Part shown: positions 19,601 through 25,640 of the stretch, piece after piece | How positions within the stretch are numbered: position 1 is the first letter of the stretch | Layout: every line of letters begins with the position of its first letter | Source: CAYUPY01 sp964446595 | Lineage (GTDB): Bacteria; Patescibacteriota; Dojkabacteria; J137; JAEUSD01 | Direction: 5' to 3' | Assembly (NCBI GenBank): GCA_964446595.1 | Contig: CAYUPY010000001.1 | Coordinates: forward strand, 1 to 64,000 | DNA length: 64,000 nt | Translations under genes and position numbers: made by a program | Notes under the pieces: generated by a model | The model's input: the letters and a program-made list of their open reading frames with translations, nothing else | The model's database searches: none | Told to the model about the DNA's origin: nothing

Positions 19601-19870
19601 ATAGCTATGACGGTTATAAAAGTTTTCATCTTCAGGATCAATTTCTTGCGAGGTTAGCTGCACACTTATGTCTCCCAGACTAAAGTTGGAAGCTGGCGGC
19701 GCTGCCATATTGCCAAATAAGGCCAGCGCCGCCACAAAAAACACACCCGTAACCACTGTCTTAGCCGTCCTCCCTAATTGAAGACCGGAAGCATCTAGCA
19801 CATCTTCTCCCTCAAGCAAATCAATCATTGTCTGGCCGATACCTTTTTGTTTAAACTTTCCGCGAAACAT
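13646..19870 (-). CDS. giant multidomain exported protein (GH-like, NAGPA-like, M23-like, lysozyme-like domains)
   Basis: This is a 2074-residue protein with a membrane or signal segment at about 36-56 and a Cys-rich exterior. The N-terminal 300 residues resemble a TIM-barrel start (KPIIRVGTSGDTDFF). Residues about 960-1190 look like a clan-A glycosidase, with CGHNEP (acid/base Glu near 1047) and CITETG (nucleophile Glu near 1157). Residues about 1400-1640 match a phosphodiester glycosidase (NAGPA/DUF2233) domain with LALDGGGSSQM. Residues about 1650-1830 resemble an M23 endopeptidase (NAVDL, YHVKL, HIHMEF), but the first zinc histidine is apparently replaced. The last 180 residues look like a lysozyme/SLT-type domain (GVDPGLINSIIEVE). 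The likely role is remodelling or attacking cell-wall or surface polysaccharide. Domain names are by motif, not by search. Confidence 0.85.
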   Translation of the reverse strand: MFRGKFKQKGIGQTMIDLLEGEDVLDASGLQLGRTAKTVVTGVFFVAALALFGNMAAPPASNFSLGDISVQLTSQEIDPEDENFYNRHSYISDNYHRCQNKLGDVHPNASTISLDANGRNVRMIEYSSIGMSYVVGVFNKSSELPKAVDFVKSARRENLKPIIRVGTSGDTDFFNTEALINFYNQLNERTADSKFIATLAIDFQLANQNKAALGVPSAGQFIGTQMAEVGNALFDHEEKEDVATTTPMLYESRQCGGSDDESSCIKINDQLKVFADRMFAFGNSTSEFDVTPLLFDFYFINWEDFDVNFKFTQVTQEGQTAPVDQDNSDLERRPLFAYQQNFLNDLIRNYEENGIVQRVIVGDFGPADQSANGDTKFKNGQRIDNNILKERLAYSYGELSDDPRIAGVIMSDAMDDIFAGPVNLQRLVLEGTNCNYDIVDYGMDYDERSFAKVAATTPLTKRPNQAEALTRVVCSGQTAGGEGGFCEAVVRYTVKVGLPVKHCGSNSPLGTDSMPYTPPAIAATKRYQVPLDYMNQNAGRLSTTGLTSEGVYAEDVDANRYMLPWLHTCLNAHFPDYTNTTAPADPIDINSHFASGEANVQFGGATVANTLAETEAEDDKFQYAAAWSPDSQAPTNVLDEFALCIGRDVCVSKYFIDDIEGITNFNQLDYTADTRIKTDVPSPITHVSRNPQNMIYGSEMILEETRVFAKGANQLAWEEYQHRTRNGGSLFSSKQIYELTANAGNATVCPCYYDANLDGQTDNRNYEGNPDRRAIGDSTAIRNGCQTTQEVVNGGQCVRYRGGEGVDSLDSYEESDFFVKAGFDSLPRYNIEGAYDSLYALYSRVQRRLSSLNLRLVANRNLGWEADVSVKAYSVPPWFKPRAIDGARENNFLETYDFGGINVPEPDVTAYSTPAPASGTGVVAGAASDSSTNACRVGLKFGIYASGLNDDQISEAANLNGEGKGYGYGHVILHGPNAVDGTSETVDGVVRTLNSMCSPEGGALIPVLGSCVRGRCGFSSGTEQGRYIASIINQVNCGSEIYVSCGHNEPKTDFEGTMAQEASWAKSCASTLRSNLNGSNEVKITTPAFNGTYNDGVDTFVDNITEFVNAYGASSIASDFVCVAANIYEDGGVPVGDRLSAIKGIPGLGDMDFCITETGVAVALEQGSRDPAQSSRVVGELLADEKVLFALGFNWTNANTAWESFSLSDKGALALEQNCDATRPVDGGSRVGGGNDIGIPGTYFENYNMYLTEVDNFLREYQYYEQLGWFDELHKLDQLLIAEPTVPLDVAMANLGYLPCEELPNNLVGKENCIAPYADPGSAGFQESNLGIYLCEKGYNVTSEVCSLQCTYPELGNTPENGGNSPLNPSPGSSEYISALQEKVSGFTGVVAEFPTSGVEFKAIPASQASSQVKITNFASDYGIDIAINTNFAAYINAPEGIFGGQGDVSYNDTPRGIEHALIKHDGSVSGPDPSRNIIAVAGDFAIVDVQASSDFNLQKRNYINSISEFAVTGVPLLVANGQQAVPADQIDAYRGISNDFSPRTIVGWKSGGSNFVFVVVNAADLVGMINISRSLGLDYALALDGGGSSQMYSAGGYNENVDQGKLLEDGTVYWPGRPGETGPRWRYQFLGVDLGSDGSGGSDTEAGTDPVLGTVGVCPVPAGYCIQGPTGTFSHTRVDENGNVTNMNAVDLVSSTVSYDLIAPFDGRVKSLIGNYCRADSSGNRPFHAGDGLFFEGEVNGQTVTMLFYHVKLVDESGNRIVNEGQQFRKGQKISVMSRIGDRTIDGKNVNSTTCKSVQTDPDNKRHIHMEFTDNTSPGRSIDMMAFSNALGCGSNDGNNGCSGSVSIQPTEQEGPLVCKVPETETPPGSNAPILSVFNCLPGNANASPNNNYSSLTEMIASAANIVGVDPGLINSIIEVEYAGVNQPPSFDIATIYGGNPNQYKELVNSLSCVGPGQFCPDKTLQAGTIFEYFSASGHAYNKVLSCAEQLGVSVNQPGQNICPAHIGNAICGAMNLIKDRVPGMSVNSTPEQRYESGRRYYGSCATSAGSVYCSLLRGDFEGRGYNKYSPRY
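19216..19239. repeat. 11-bp intragenic perfect inverted repeat
   Basis: CCGCGCTAGGC (19216-19226) and GCCTAGCGCGG (19229-19239), separated by two bases, lie inside the giant surface protein gene. A second imperfectly spaced 11-bp repeat occurs at 19694-19734 in the same gene. Confidence 0.8.
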
Positions 19871-19942
19871 AGAAGTTAACTTTCTGTATAGTTTACTAGA
19901 AAACTAACTTAAAGCCTAAAACTTTGATAAGATATTTGTGAA

Positions 19943-20632
19943 ATGCTGCAATTATCACACTTTGGATCCGCTAAACCTTTTAGCTGGACTAATAAGCATC
20001 TAGTACAATTGTTAACACAAGGTAAAAACCCTGTGTTGACTGACCCTTTTATTATAAATGCTTTTCGTAAAATCGACCGCGGTGACTTTCTTCCAGAAAG
20101 TCACCGCGAACTGGCCTACCATGATCGCTTAATCAATATCGGATTTGGACAAGTGAGCACAAATCCTACATTGGTTGCCCGTAAACTACAGATTCTTAAT
20201 CCCAAATTTGGAGGCCGCTATTTGCATATTGGTACGGGTATGGGGTACTTTGCAACTCTGCTGAGCTTTCTAATTGGGGACACTGGCACAGTCTACTCTA
20301 TGGAACGTAATCAATGGTTGTGGGAAGAGGCGCGTAAACGCAGTACGCCATATCGGGAAAAAGACAATCTTGATCTACAAATACTTTATCGCAATGGCAG
20401 CGATGGACTCCCTCAAAAAGCACCATTCGATGGGATCATATTCTCTTTTGTCCCAAATGAATTTCCCCGACACATGCTAGAGCAACTAGCAGTTGGGGGT
20501 ATGATGATGCTTCCTACACCACAACACACACTTCATATTGTGACCCGCTCCAATATTAATAACTTTGAAGAGGAAGTGCTTACTGGATTTAACGCCTACG
20601 CGTACGGCAAACAAGAACTAGGGATTGACTAA
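19943..20632 (+). CDS. pcm: PCMT-like protein (isoaspartyl O-methyltransferase family)
   Basis: A 229-residue SAM-dependent methyltransferase of the PCMT family. Members methylate L-isoaspartyl residues in damaged proteins. The order fits: an N-terminal helical part with AFRKIDRGDFLPE and AYHDRLINIGFGQVSTNP (equivalent to the usual gQTISQP block), then the SAM loop LHIGTGMGYFATLLS. An acidic strand end (VYSMER) and a later DGIIFSF strand follow. The glycine motif is intact. The substrate block differs from the consensus (GQVS for QTIS), so substrate choice is uncertain. An extended -10 (TGA TAAGAT) lies 9 bases before the ATG. It is divergent from the giant surface protein gene. A 13-bp perfect hairpin lies at 20078-20108 in the coding region. 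Confidence 0.85.
   Translation: MLQLSHFGSAKPFSWTNKHLVQLLTQGKNPVLTDPFIINAFRKIDRGDFLPESHRELAYHDRLINIGFGQVSTNPTLVARKLQILNPKFGGRYLHIGTGMGYFATLLSFLIGDTGTVYSMERNQWLWEEARKRSTPYREKDNLDLQILYRNGSDGLPQKAPFDGIIFSFVPNEFPRHMLEQLAVGGMMMLPTPQHTLHIVTRSNINNFEEEVLTGFNAYAYGKQELGID
20078..20108. repeat. 13-bp intragenic perfect hairpin
   Basis: CGCGGTGACTTTC (20078-20090), loop TTCCA, GAAAGTCACCGCG (20096-20108), inside the conserved RGDFLPESHRE coding segment of the pcm-like gene. Confidence 0.9.
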
Positions 20633-20768
20633 GTTTCTTAAGCCCGATTACACTTTTAAGCCTGATTAGCAGAAGAATCATAACGGGCCAAATGTGATAG
20701 TGCCTTTAATTTCCCATTAGACTTTCAAAGAGATACAAAACTCGTAAATACCAGTAAGCTTTTTGCAC

Positions 20769-20797
20769 TTGCATATTGTCAGATAACGCATTAAAAT
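20769..20797 (+). promoter_or_regulatory. clpC promoter
   Basis: TTGCAT (20769-20774), 17-base spacer, TAAAAT (20792-20797). Transcription should start within the adjoining CIRCE element, the usual arrangement for HrcA repression. The rest of 20633-20768 shows nothing else I can name. Confidence 0.65.
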
Positions 20798-20824
20798 TTA
20801 GCAGTATCATTAATTGAGTGCTAA
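20798..20824 (+). promoter_or_regulatory. CIRCE operator (HrcA-binding site)
   Basis: TTAGCAGTA, a 9-base spacer, then GAGTGCTAA. The right half is the exact CIRCE half-site and the left half matches TTAGCACTC at 7 of 9 positions, with the canonical 9-base spacing. It overlaps the expected clpC transcription start, so heat-inducible derepression is predicted. hrcA itself is not in this window. Confidence 0.85.
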
Positions 20825-20831
20825 AAACTAT

Positions 20832-23351
20832 ATGCAACTATCGGATCTATTTTCAGAAAGAACTAATCGGGCACTACAAGAAGCGGCCCAATTTGCTGTG
20901 GAACACGGTCAACGAAGTATTGATACCGAACATATCCTATACGGGTTAGCCCAAGATGGAAGCGTAATGCAGAGGATATTTAAGGAACTAGATATAGAAG
21001 TAGCGGAGCTACTTACTCAGGTTGGAAATCTTGTGGCGCGTGGTGGTGTGCAAGGTACAACTCCGAGACTTAGTCCACGCGCCGCTCAAGCAATTCAACT
21101 TGCATATGAAGAAGCTTTGGATTTAAAACACAAATATATTGGAACTGAGCATTTGTTTTTAGGCTTACTGTTGGAAGGCGAAGGCTTAGCTGCCCAGCTT
21201 TTGCGTAAATCTGGAGTTACCCAAGCGAAGGCTCGTGATGCAGTAGTTAAAGTAGTAGGAGAGGGTGGACTTAAAGGAGAGGGCGAGGAAGTAGCAACAG
21301 GTGAAAGCCAGACTCCTACCCTAGACCAGTTCGCTAAGGATTTAACAGATTTCGCTGCTCAAAATAAAATAGACCCTGTAATTGGCCGTAGCGATGAGAT
21401 TACACGCGTAATTGAGATTTTGTCCAGACGCAAAAAGAATAATCCTGTATTAATAGGAGAGCCAGGTGTAGGAAAAACCGCAATCGTAGAAGGGTTGGCT
21501 GTCCGGATTCAGAGTGGAAATGTACCAGACATACTAAAAGGTAAAAGAATCAAAGCTCTGGATTTGGGGATGTTGTTAGCTGGTTCAAAGTATCGGGGAG
21601 AATTCGAAGAAAGGGCCAAAAAAATGATAGACGAGGTAGAACAAAGTGACCGTAAAATCATTTTATTTATTGATGAGTTGCATACGATTGTTGGGTCTGG
21701 CGCGCGCGAGGGCGAGCTAGATCTTTCCAACATGCTAAAACCCGCCCTAGCGCGCGGCGGCATGCAAATCATTGGTGCTACTACCCTTAGTGAATACCAG
21801 AAATACATTGAAAAAGATGCCGCTTTAGAGCGTCGCTTTCAACCAGTCATTGTAGATGAACCCACAGTAGATGAGACAATTCAAATCCTTCAAGGGATTA
21901 AGGAACGCTACGAGGCTCACCATAAATTGAAGATCAAAGACTCCGCCTTAAAAGCAGCGGCCAATCTAGCCGATCGCTATATTAAAGACCGTTTTATGCC
22001 AGACAAGGCAATTGACGTTATTGATGAGGCAGCTAGTCGCGTTAGATTGCGATTTACTAGTGAACCGGAGGAGATTTCTAAGCTACGTGTAGAAATTAAG
22101 AAACTGGAGACTGAAAGAGAAGCCTTAACAAGAGCAAATATGCACAAGGAAGCTGCAGAAACTAAAGTAGAAATCGAAAAACTCAAAGAACAACTTGAAC
22201 CTATGCTAGAGGAGCTAGCCAGAGAACGAGGTACTGACACACCCGAGGTGCGGGTACATGATGTACAGGAAGTAATCTCTAGAATGACAGGCGTTCCAGT
22301 TACTGATCTTACAACTCAAGACGAATCTGACTTGGCAAATCTAGAAAAGCGCTTACATGAGCGCATTATTGGTCAAGATGAGGCTGTTACATTAGTCGCA
22401 CAAGCCGTGCGCAGAGCTCGAGTAGGACTTAAGGACCCTAAGAGGCCTATCGCCAGCTTTCTATTCTTAGGACCTACTGGTGTTGGAAAAACCGAGCTAG
22501 CAAAGGCTTTGGCAGAGACCGTATTTGGTGATGAGAACAATATCATCCGTCTAGATATGAGTGAATACATGGAAAAGTTTGCAGTTTCGCGCCTAATTGG
22601 CTCTCCACCAGGCTATGTTGGCTTTGAAGAGGGTGGACAATTAACTGAACAGGTAAGGCGTAAGCCTTACTCATTAATCCTGCTAGATGAACTTGAAAAA
22701 GCTCATGCTGACGTATTTAATATCCTACTCCAAGTAATGGAAGATGGAAGATTAACAGATAGCAAAGGACGAGTGGTCGACTTCCGTAATACCATTATCA
22801 TTGCCACCAGCAATCTGGGATCTGAGGTGATTTTAGAATTCTTACAAAAGCAAGATGAAGAACGTGTCGCTGCCGCAGATACTAATCAACCAGAAACAAC
22901 TGAGACGGAAACTAAATACATTAAAACTAAGCCGGCCACTTCTCAAAACGGTGATAGTATTATGAATAGCTGGAATAATCTTAAAACAGCTATTTTAAAA
23001 GTGTTGCAAAAGGCTTTCCGTCCTGAATTTGTAAACCGTTTCGATGAGATAGTCATGTTTAAAGCACTTAGCATGGAGCAAATGGAAGGTATTGTTAAAC
23101 TAATGCTTGATCGTACTGTTGAAATGCTTGCGGCACGTGACATCCAATTAGAAATCACAACGGATGCCGTAAAACATCTAGCTGCTATCAGTTATGATCC
23201 CGAGTTCGGAGCTCGCCCTGCACGTCGAACTATTCAACGTGAGGTAGAAAACAAACTTACCGAAAAGATTATTGCCGATGAAGTAAATGCAGGCGATAAG
23301 CTAAAACTCTCAGCACCTGAAGGCAACCTAACAATAGAGAAGATAACCTAA
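20832..23351 (+). CDS. clpC: ATP-dependent Clp protease ATP-binding subunit ClpC
   Basis: ClpC is an AAA+ unfoldase that feeds ClpP. The N-domain shows the paired repeats typical of ClpA/ClpC (residues about 1-145, [10 protein letters not shown] and [10 protein letters not shown]). D1 has Walker [11 protein letters not shown]2 has GPTGVGKTE, and a short UVR-like coiled middle segment (residues about 420-465) supports ClpC over ClpA. The region near 680-720 has a Thr/Glu-rich insertion ([16 protein letters not shown]) not usual in the family. I chose ATG 20832 ([15 protein letters not shown]) because the earlier in-frame TTG at 20814 lies inside the CIRCE operator and would give a non-homologous tail. 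It is controlled by a promoter and CIRCE site directly upstream. Confidence 0.96.
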   Translation: MQLSDLFSERTNRALQEAAQFAVEHGQRSIDTEHILYGLAQDGSVMQRIFKELDIEVAELLTQVGNLVARGGVQGTTPRLSPRAAQAIQLAYEEALDLKHKYIGTEHLFLGLLLEGEGLAAQLLRKSGVTQAKARDAVVKVVGEGGLKGEGEEVATGESQTPTLDQFAKDLTDFAAQNKIDPVIGRSDEITRVIEILSRRKKNNPVLIGEPGVGKTAIVEGLAVRIQSGNVPDILKGKRIKALDLGMLLAGSKYRGEFEERAKKMIDEVEQSDRKIILFIDELHTIVGSGAREGELDLSNMLKPALARGGMQIIGATTLSEYQKYIEKDAALERRFQPVIVDEPTVDETIQILQGIKERYEAHHKLKIKDSALKAAANLADRYIKDRFMPDKAIDVIDEAASRVRLRFTSEPEEISKLRVEIKKLETEREALTRANMHKEAAETKVEIEKLKEQLEPMLEELARERGTDTPEVRVHDVQEVISRMTGVPVTDLTTQDESDLANLEKRLHERIIGQDEAVTLVAQAVRRARVGLKDPKRPIASFLFLGPTGVGKTELAKALAETVFGDENNIIRLDMSEYMEKFAVSRLIGSPPGYVGFEEGGQLTEQVRRKPYSLILLDELEKAHADVFNILLQVMEDGRLTDSKGRVVDFRNTIIIATSNLGSEVILEFLQKQDEERVAAADTNQPETTETETKYIKTKPATSQNGDSIMNSWNNLKTAILKVLQKAFRPEFVNRFDEIVMFKALSMEQMEGIVKLMLDRTVEMLAARDIQLEITTDAVKHLAAISYDPEFGARPARRTIQREVENKLTEKIIADEVNAGDKLKLSAPEGNLTIEKIT

Positions 23352-24625
23352 TCGTGCACAGCATTTTCAGCTGCTATCTTGCCATAGACGAGCGCACTCT
23401 GCCGCAGAGTGCGCTCTTGCGTCTCCCGATTTACGCTCGCCAACCCAAACCTGGGCCACCAACCCTTATCCCACTCAAAATTGTCCATCAATGACCAGTG
23501 GAAATACCCTCTTACAGCTGCACCTTCCGCAATAGCGCCTTGTAGGCTACGTAATGACTCTAAAATAAACCAAGCTCTATTTTTATCATCTGCATCCGCC
23601 AATCCGTGTTCTGTAATATAGACAGGCTTTTTCATATCCTGGTAAGCATCTAGGGCCACGATACCTAAGCCTTGAGGATACAGTTCCCAACCTAAGTCGG
23701 ACATATACTCAAAATTGTGTTCCATCCCTTTTTTAAACTTAAATCGGAAATAATGATTAAGTGCCACAAAATCAAAACTACCATGTACGAGGTTTATAAA
23801 ATAATGGTTTAGGAGGTAATCATATACTCCAGCCAATAAGTGCCCTTTCAGCCCAATACCAGGACGGCGTTGCACTAGGGCTATATTATCCACCACTGAA
23901 ACCTGAAAGCGATGATCTACTGATTTGATTGCATAGTAAGCTTCTTGGTGAGCTTTGGCCATTCTGTTCAAGGCCCTGTAAAACTCAAATAAGTGCCAAT
24001 GCCGCGTAGGTGGCACACCACCAACAACGTAAAACATTACTGCATACTGCACGGGTTCATTGAGGGTCATCCAGAATTTCACTAAGTCTTTGTATTCTGA
24101 AGTCACCCGCTTGGCATAGCGCACAAATAGCTTAATTGCATCCTTTTGCAGCCAGCCACCATTTGCTGAAAACCAACGGGGCAAGGTGTAATGATTTAGT
24201 GTCACAAAAGGTTCAATCCCTCTGTCACGGAGAGCCTTAATCATTAAGCGATAATGATCTATTGCTTTTTGATCAAAAACCCCAGGCTCCGGTTCAATCC
24301 TTGCCCAAGAAATAGAGAATCTGTAAGCATTTAAGTTTATTTCCTTAAGAAGATCAAAGTCTTGTTCATATAATTGAAGGTGATTTACACCCTCGCCAGA
24401 AATATAGTTTCCGGGATTTTCAGCTTCTTTACGAAATCTCTCCCATTCTGGAGGCATAGCGCCCACAATAGATGCTTGATTGCGAATACGTTTTTCTGCA
24501 GTCACAGCTAAAGCGTCAGCTTCCTGATGTTCCCATTCACTCCAATCATCAACGGTATTTCCTTCAACTTGGTGATCAGAAGTCGCTGCCCCCCAGAAAA
24601 AACCCTCTGGAAATTCTAATTTCAT
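23348..24625 (-). CDS. glycoside hydrolase family 1 (beta-glucosidase type)
   Basis: GH1 enzymes hydrolyse beta-glycosides such as cellobiose. The protein (425 aa) starts FPEGFFWGAATSDHQVEG, the family N-terminal signature. It carries the acid/base Glu in TLNEP and the nucleophile Glu in YITEHG, and ends with the substrate-pocket segment HWSLMDNFEWDKGW. There is no signal peptide, so it should act in the cytoplasm on imported oligosaccharide. It overlaps the clpC stop by 4 bases in a convergent arrangement. A -10-like TAATAAT sits about 5-6 bases before its ATG. With cellulose-binding-like pili in the same window, a role in beta-glucan use is attractive but inferred. Confidence 0.94.
   Translation of the reverse strand: MKLEFPEGFFWGAATSDHQVEGNTVDDWSEWEHQEADALAVTAEKRIRNQASIVGAMPPEWERFRKEAENPGNYISGEGVNHLQLYEQDFDLLKEINLNAYRFSISWARIEPEPGVFDQKAIDHYRLMIKALRDRGIEPFVTLNHYTLPRWFSANGGWLQKDAIKLFVRYAKRVTSEYKDLVKFWMTLNEPVQYAVMFYVVGGVPPTRHWHLFEFYRALNRMAKAHQEAYYAIKSVDHRFQVSVVDNIALVQRRPGIGLKGHLLAGVYDYLLNHYFINLVHGSFDFVALNHYFRFKFKKGMEHNFEYMSDLGWELYPQGLGIVALDAYQDMKKPVYITEHGLADADDKNRAWFILESLRSLQGAIAEGAAVRGYFHWSLMDNFEWDKGWWPRFGLASVNRETQERTLRQSALVYGKIAAENAVHD
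23390..23416. repeat. 11-bp intragenic perfect hairpin
   Basis: GAGCGCACTCT (23390-23400), loop GCCGC, AGAGTGCGCTC (23406-23416), near the 3' end of the GH1 gene. No U-run follows in either direction. Confidence 0.85.
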
Positions 24626-24673
24626 ATCCCATTATTACATGAAAGTGATAACATTTCATGAAGGAGCAAAAAT

Positions 24674-25114
24674 ATGATTAAAGATACCAAAACTGAATCT
24701 GTAATGTCGTATCCTCGCCCGCCGATAGTAAGAGAATGTCATTTGCCGATCTTAATTAAGTCCGACTCCCAACTGATTACAGAAACAAAACTTAGCTACC
24801 AAGTATTAGAAAAAACTCATCCACCTAGCTATTACATTCGCAAACAAGACATAAATATGCACCTTTTTGAACAAACTGATTACCATACTACTTGCGAATT
24901 TAAGGGGATTGCTACCTATTGGAACCTTAAAGGCACTGCCAAAACTTATGTGGCTTGGAGCTATGAAGATCCAACACCTCACTACCAGATAATTAAAGGG
25001 CTTTTGTCGTTTTATCCACATGAATTTGATGAGGTGAGGGTAAATGGTGAAAAAGTTAAGTCAGAAGACGTAGACTTTTACGGGGGATGGTGGACTAGTT
25101 GGATAACTGGGTAG
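24674..25114 (+). CDS. DUF427 family protein
   Basis: A 146-residue member of the small DUF427 family. Typical conserved blocks are present: YYIRKQDINMHL, TTCEFKGIATYWNL, WSYEDPTPHY and LSFYPHEFD. The biochemical role of the family is not established; structures show a compact beta fold. A good ribosome-binding site AAGGAG (24661-24666) lies 7 bases before the ATG at 24674, which fixes the start and contrasts with the leaderless pattern of several neighbours. It is transcribed divergently from the GH1 gene and is convergent with the minus-strand gene ending at 25095. Confidence 0.85.
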   Translation: MIKDTKTESVMSYPRPPIVRECHLPILIKSDSQLITETKLSYQVLEKTHPPSYYIRKQDINMHLFEQTDYHTTCEFKGIATYWNLKGTAKTYVAWSYEDPTPHYQIIKGLLSFYPHEFDEVRVNGEKVKSEDVDFYGGWWTSWITG

Positions 25115-25640
25115 GCTGACCCTTCTTTAACTCGTCCAATTCTTGCTCCAAATGATGAATCCTTCGTTCCAGCTTTAAAGAGGCACTAGCACCAAAAGTA
25201 GCATAGCTTAAGTACACCAATAATAACATCACGGCCAAAGATAAAAACACAGCAAGTCCGCGGTAAACATCAGTTAATGCTGCGACCATGCCCGCATAAA
25301 CTTCGGCCTCAAAGTAGCCTGGCTGTACCGGCTCAACCTCTGTCTCCTCATTGCGGCCGCTGAAAAAGTCATCAATACCATCCAGAATATTCTGGGGATT
25401 TAAGCTTTCAATACGGGCATCAATTGATTGAAATGAGCTCAAGAGACCAACACTCTGTAATGAGTTGTCGGCGAGGGCAGTGAAGGGCGCCGCCCAAAAA
25501 AGGCCTATTACGCATATAGCCATTGCCAGCACGAATAAGGCCTTTAGCATAAAGTCGGCGCCCAGCAGAATCTGTTTCTTCACCACAAATACCACCACCA
25601 AGACTGCCATTATGGCCAAAATAATTGCTGTTATCTGCAT
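25095..25640 (-). CDS. three-span membrane protein downstream of RND transporter
   Basis: A 181-residue protein with membrane segments at about 2-20, 30-52 and 122-146, an extracytoplasmic acidic loop (60-115), and a C-terminal coiled coil (LKLERRIHHLEQELDELKKG). Its ATG directly abuts the stop of the RND permease gene with no spacer, so coupled expression is very likely. No family is recognised. It does not look like a periplasmic adaptor (no HlyD/lipoyl hairpin), so it may be a regulatory or scaffold subunit of the transporter. Confidence 0.7.
   Translation of the reverse strand: MQITAIILAIMAVLVVVFVVKKQILLGADFMLKALFVLAMAICVIGLFWAAPFTALADNSLQSVGLLSSFQSIDARIESLNPQNILDGIDDFFSGRNEETEVEPVQPGYFEAEVYAGMVAALTDVYRGLAVFLSLAVMLLLVYLSYATFGASASLKLERRIHHLEQELDELKKGQPTQLSN

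Noticed and set aside
20814..20831. TTG start for clpC at 20814
   Set aside because: The codon is within the CIRCE operator and at the expected transcription start; ATG 20832 matches the ClpC N-terminus.
23390..23416. Hairpin near the clpC/GH1 junction as a transcription terminator
   Set aside because: No U-run follows on either strand and it is 40-70 bases inside the GH1 gene; treated as one of the intragenic hairpins.
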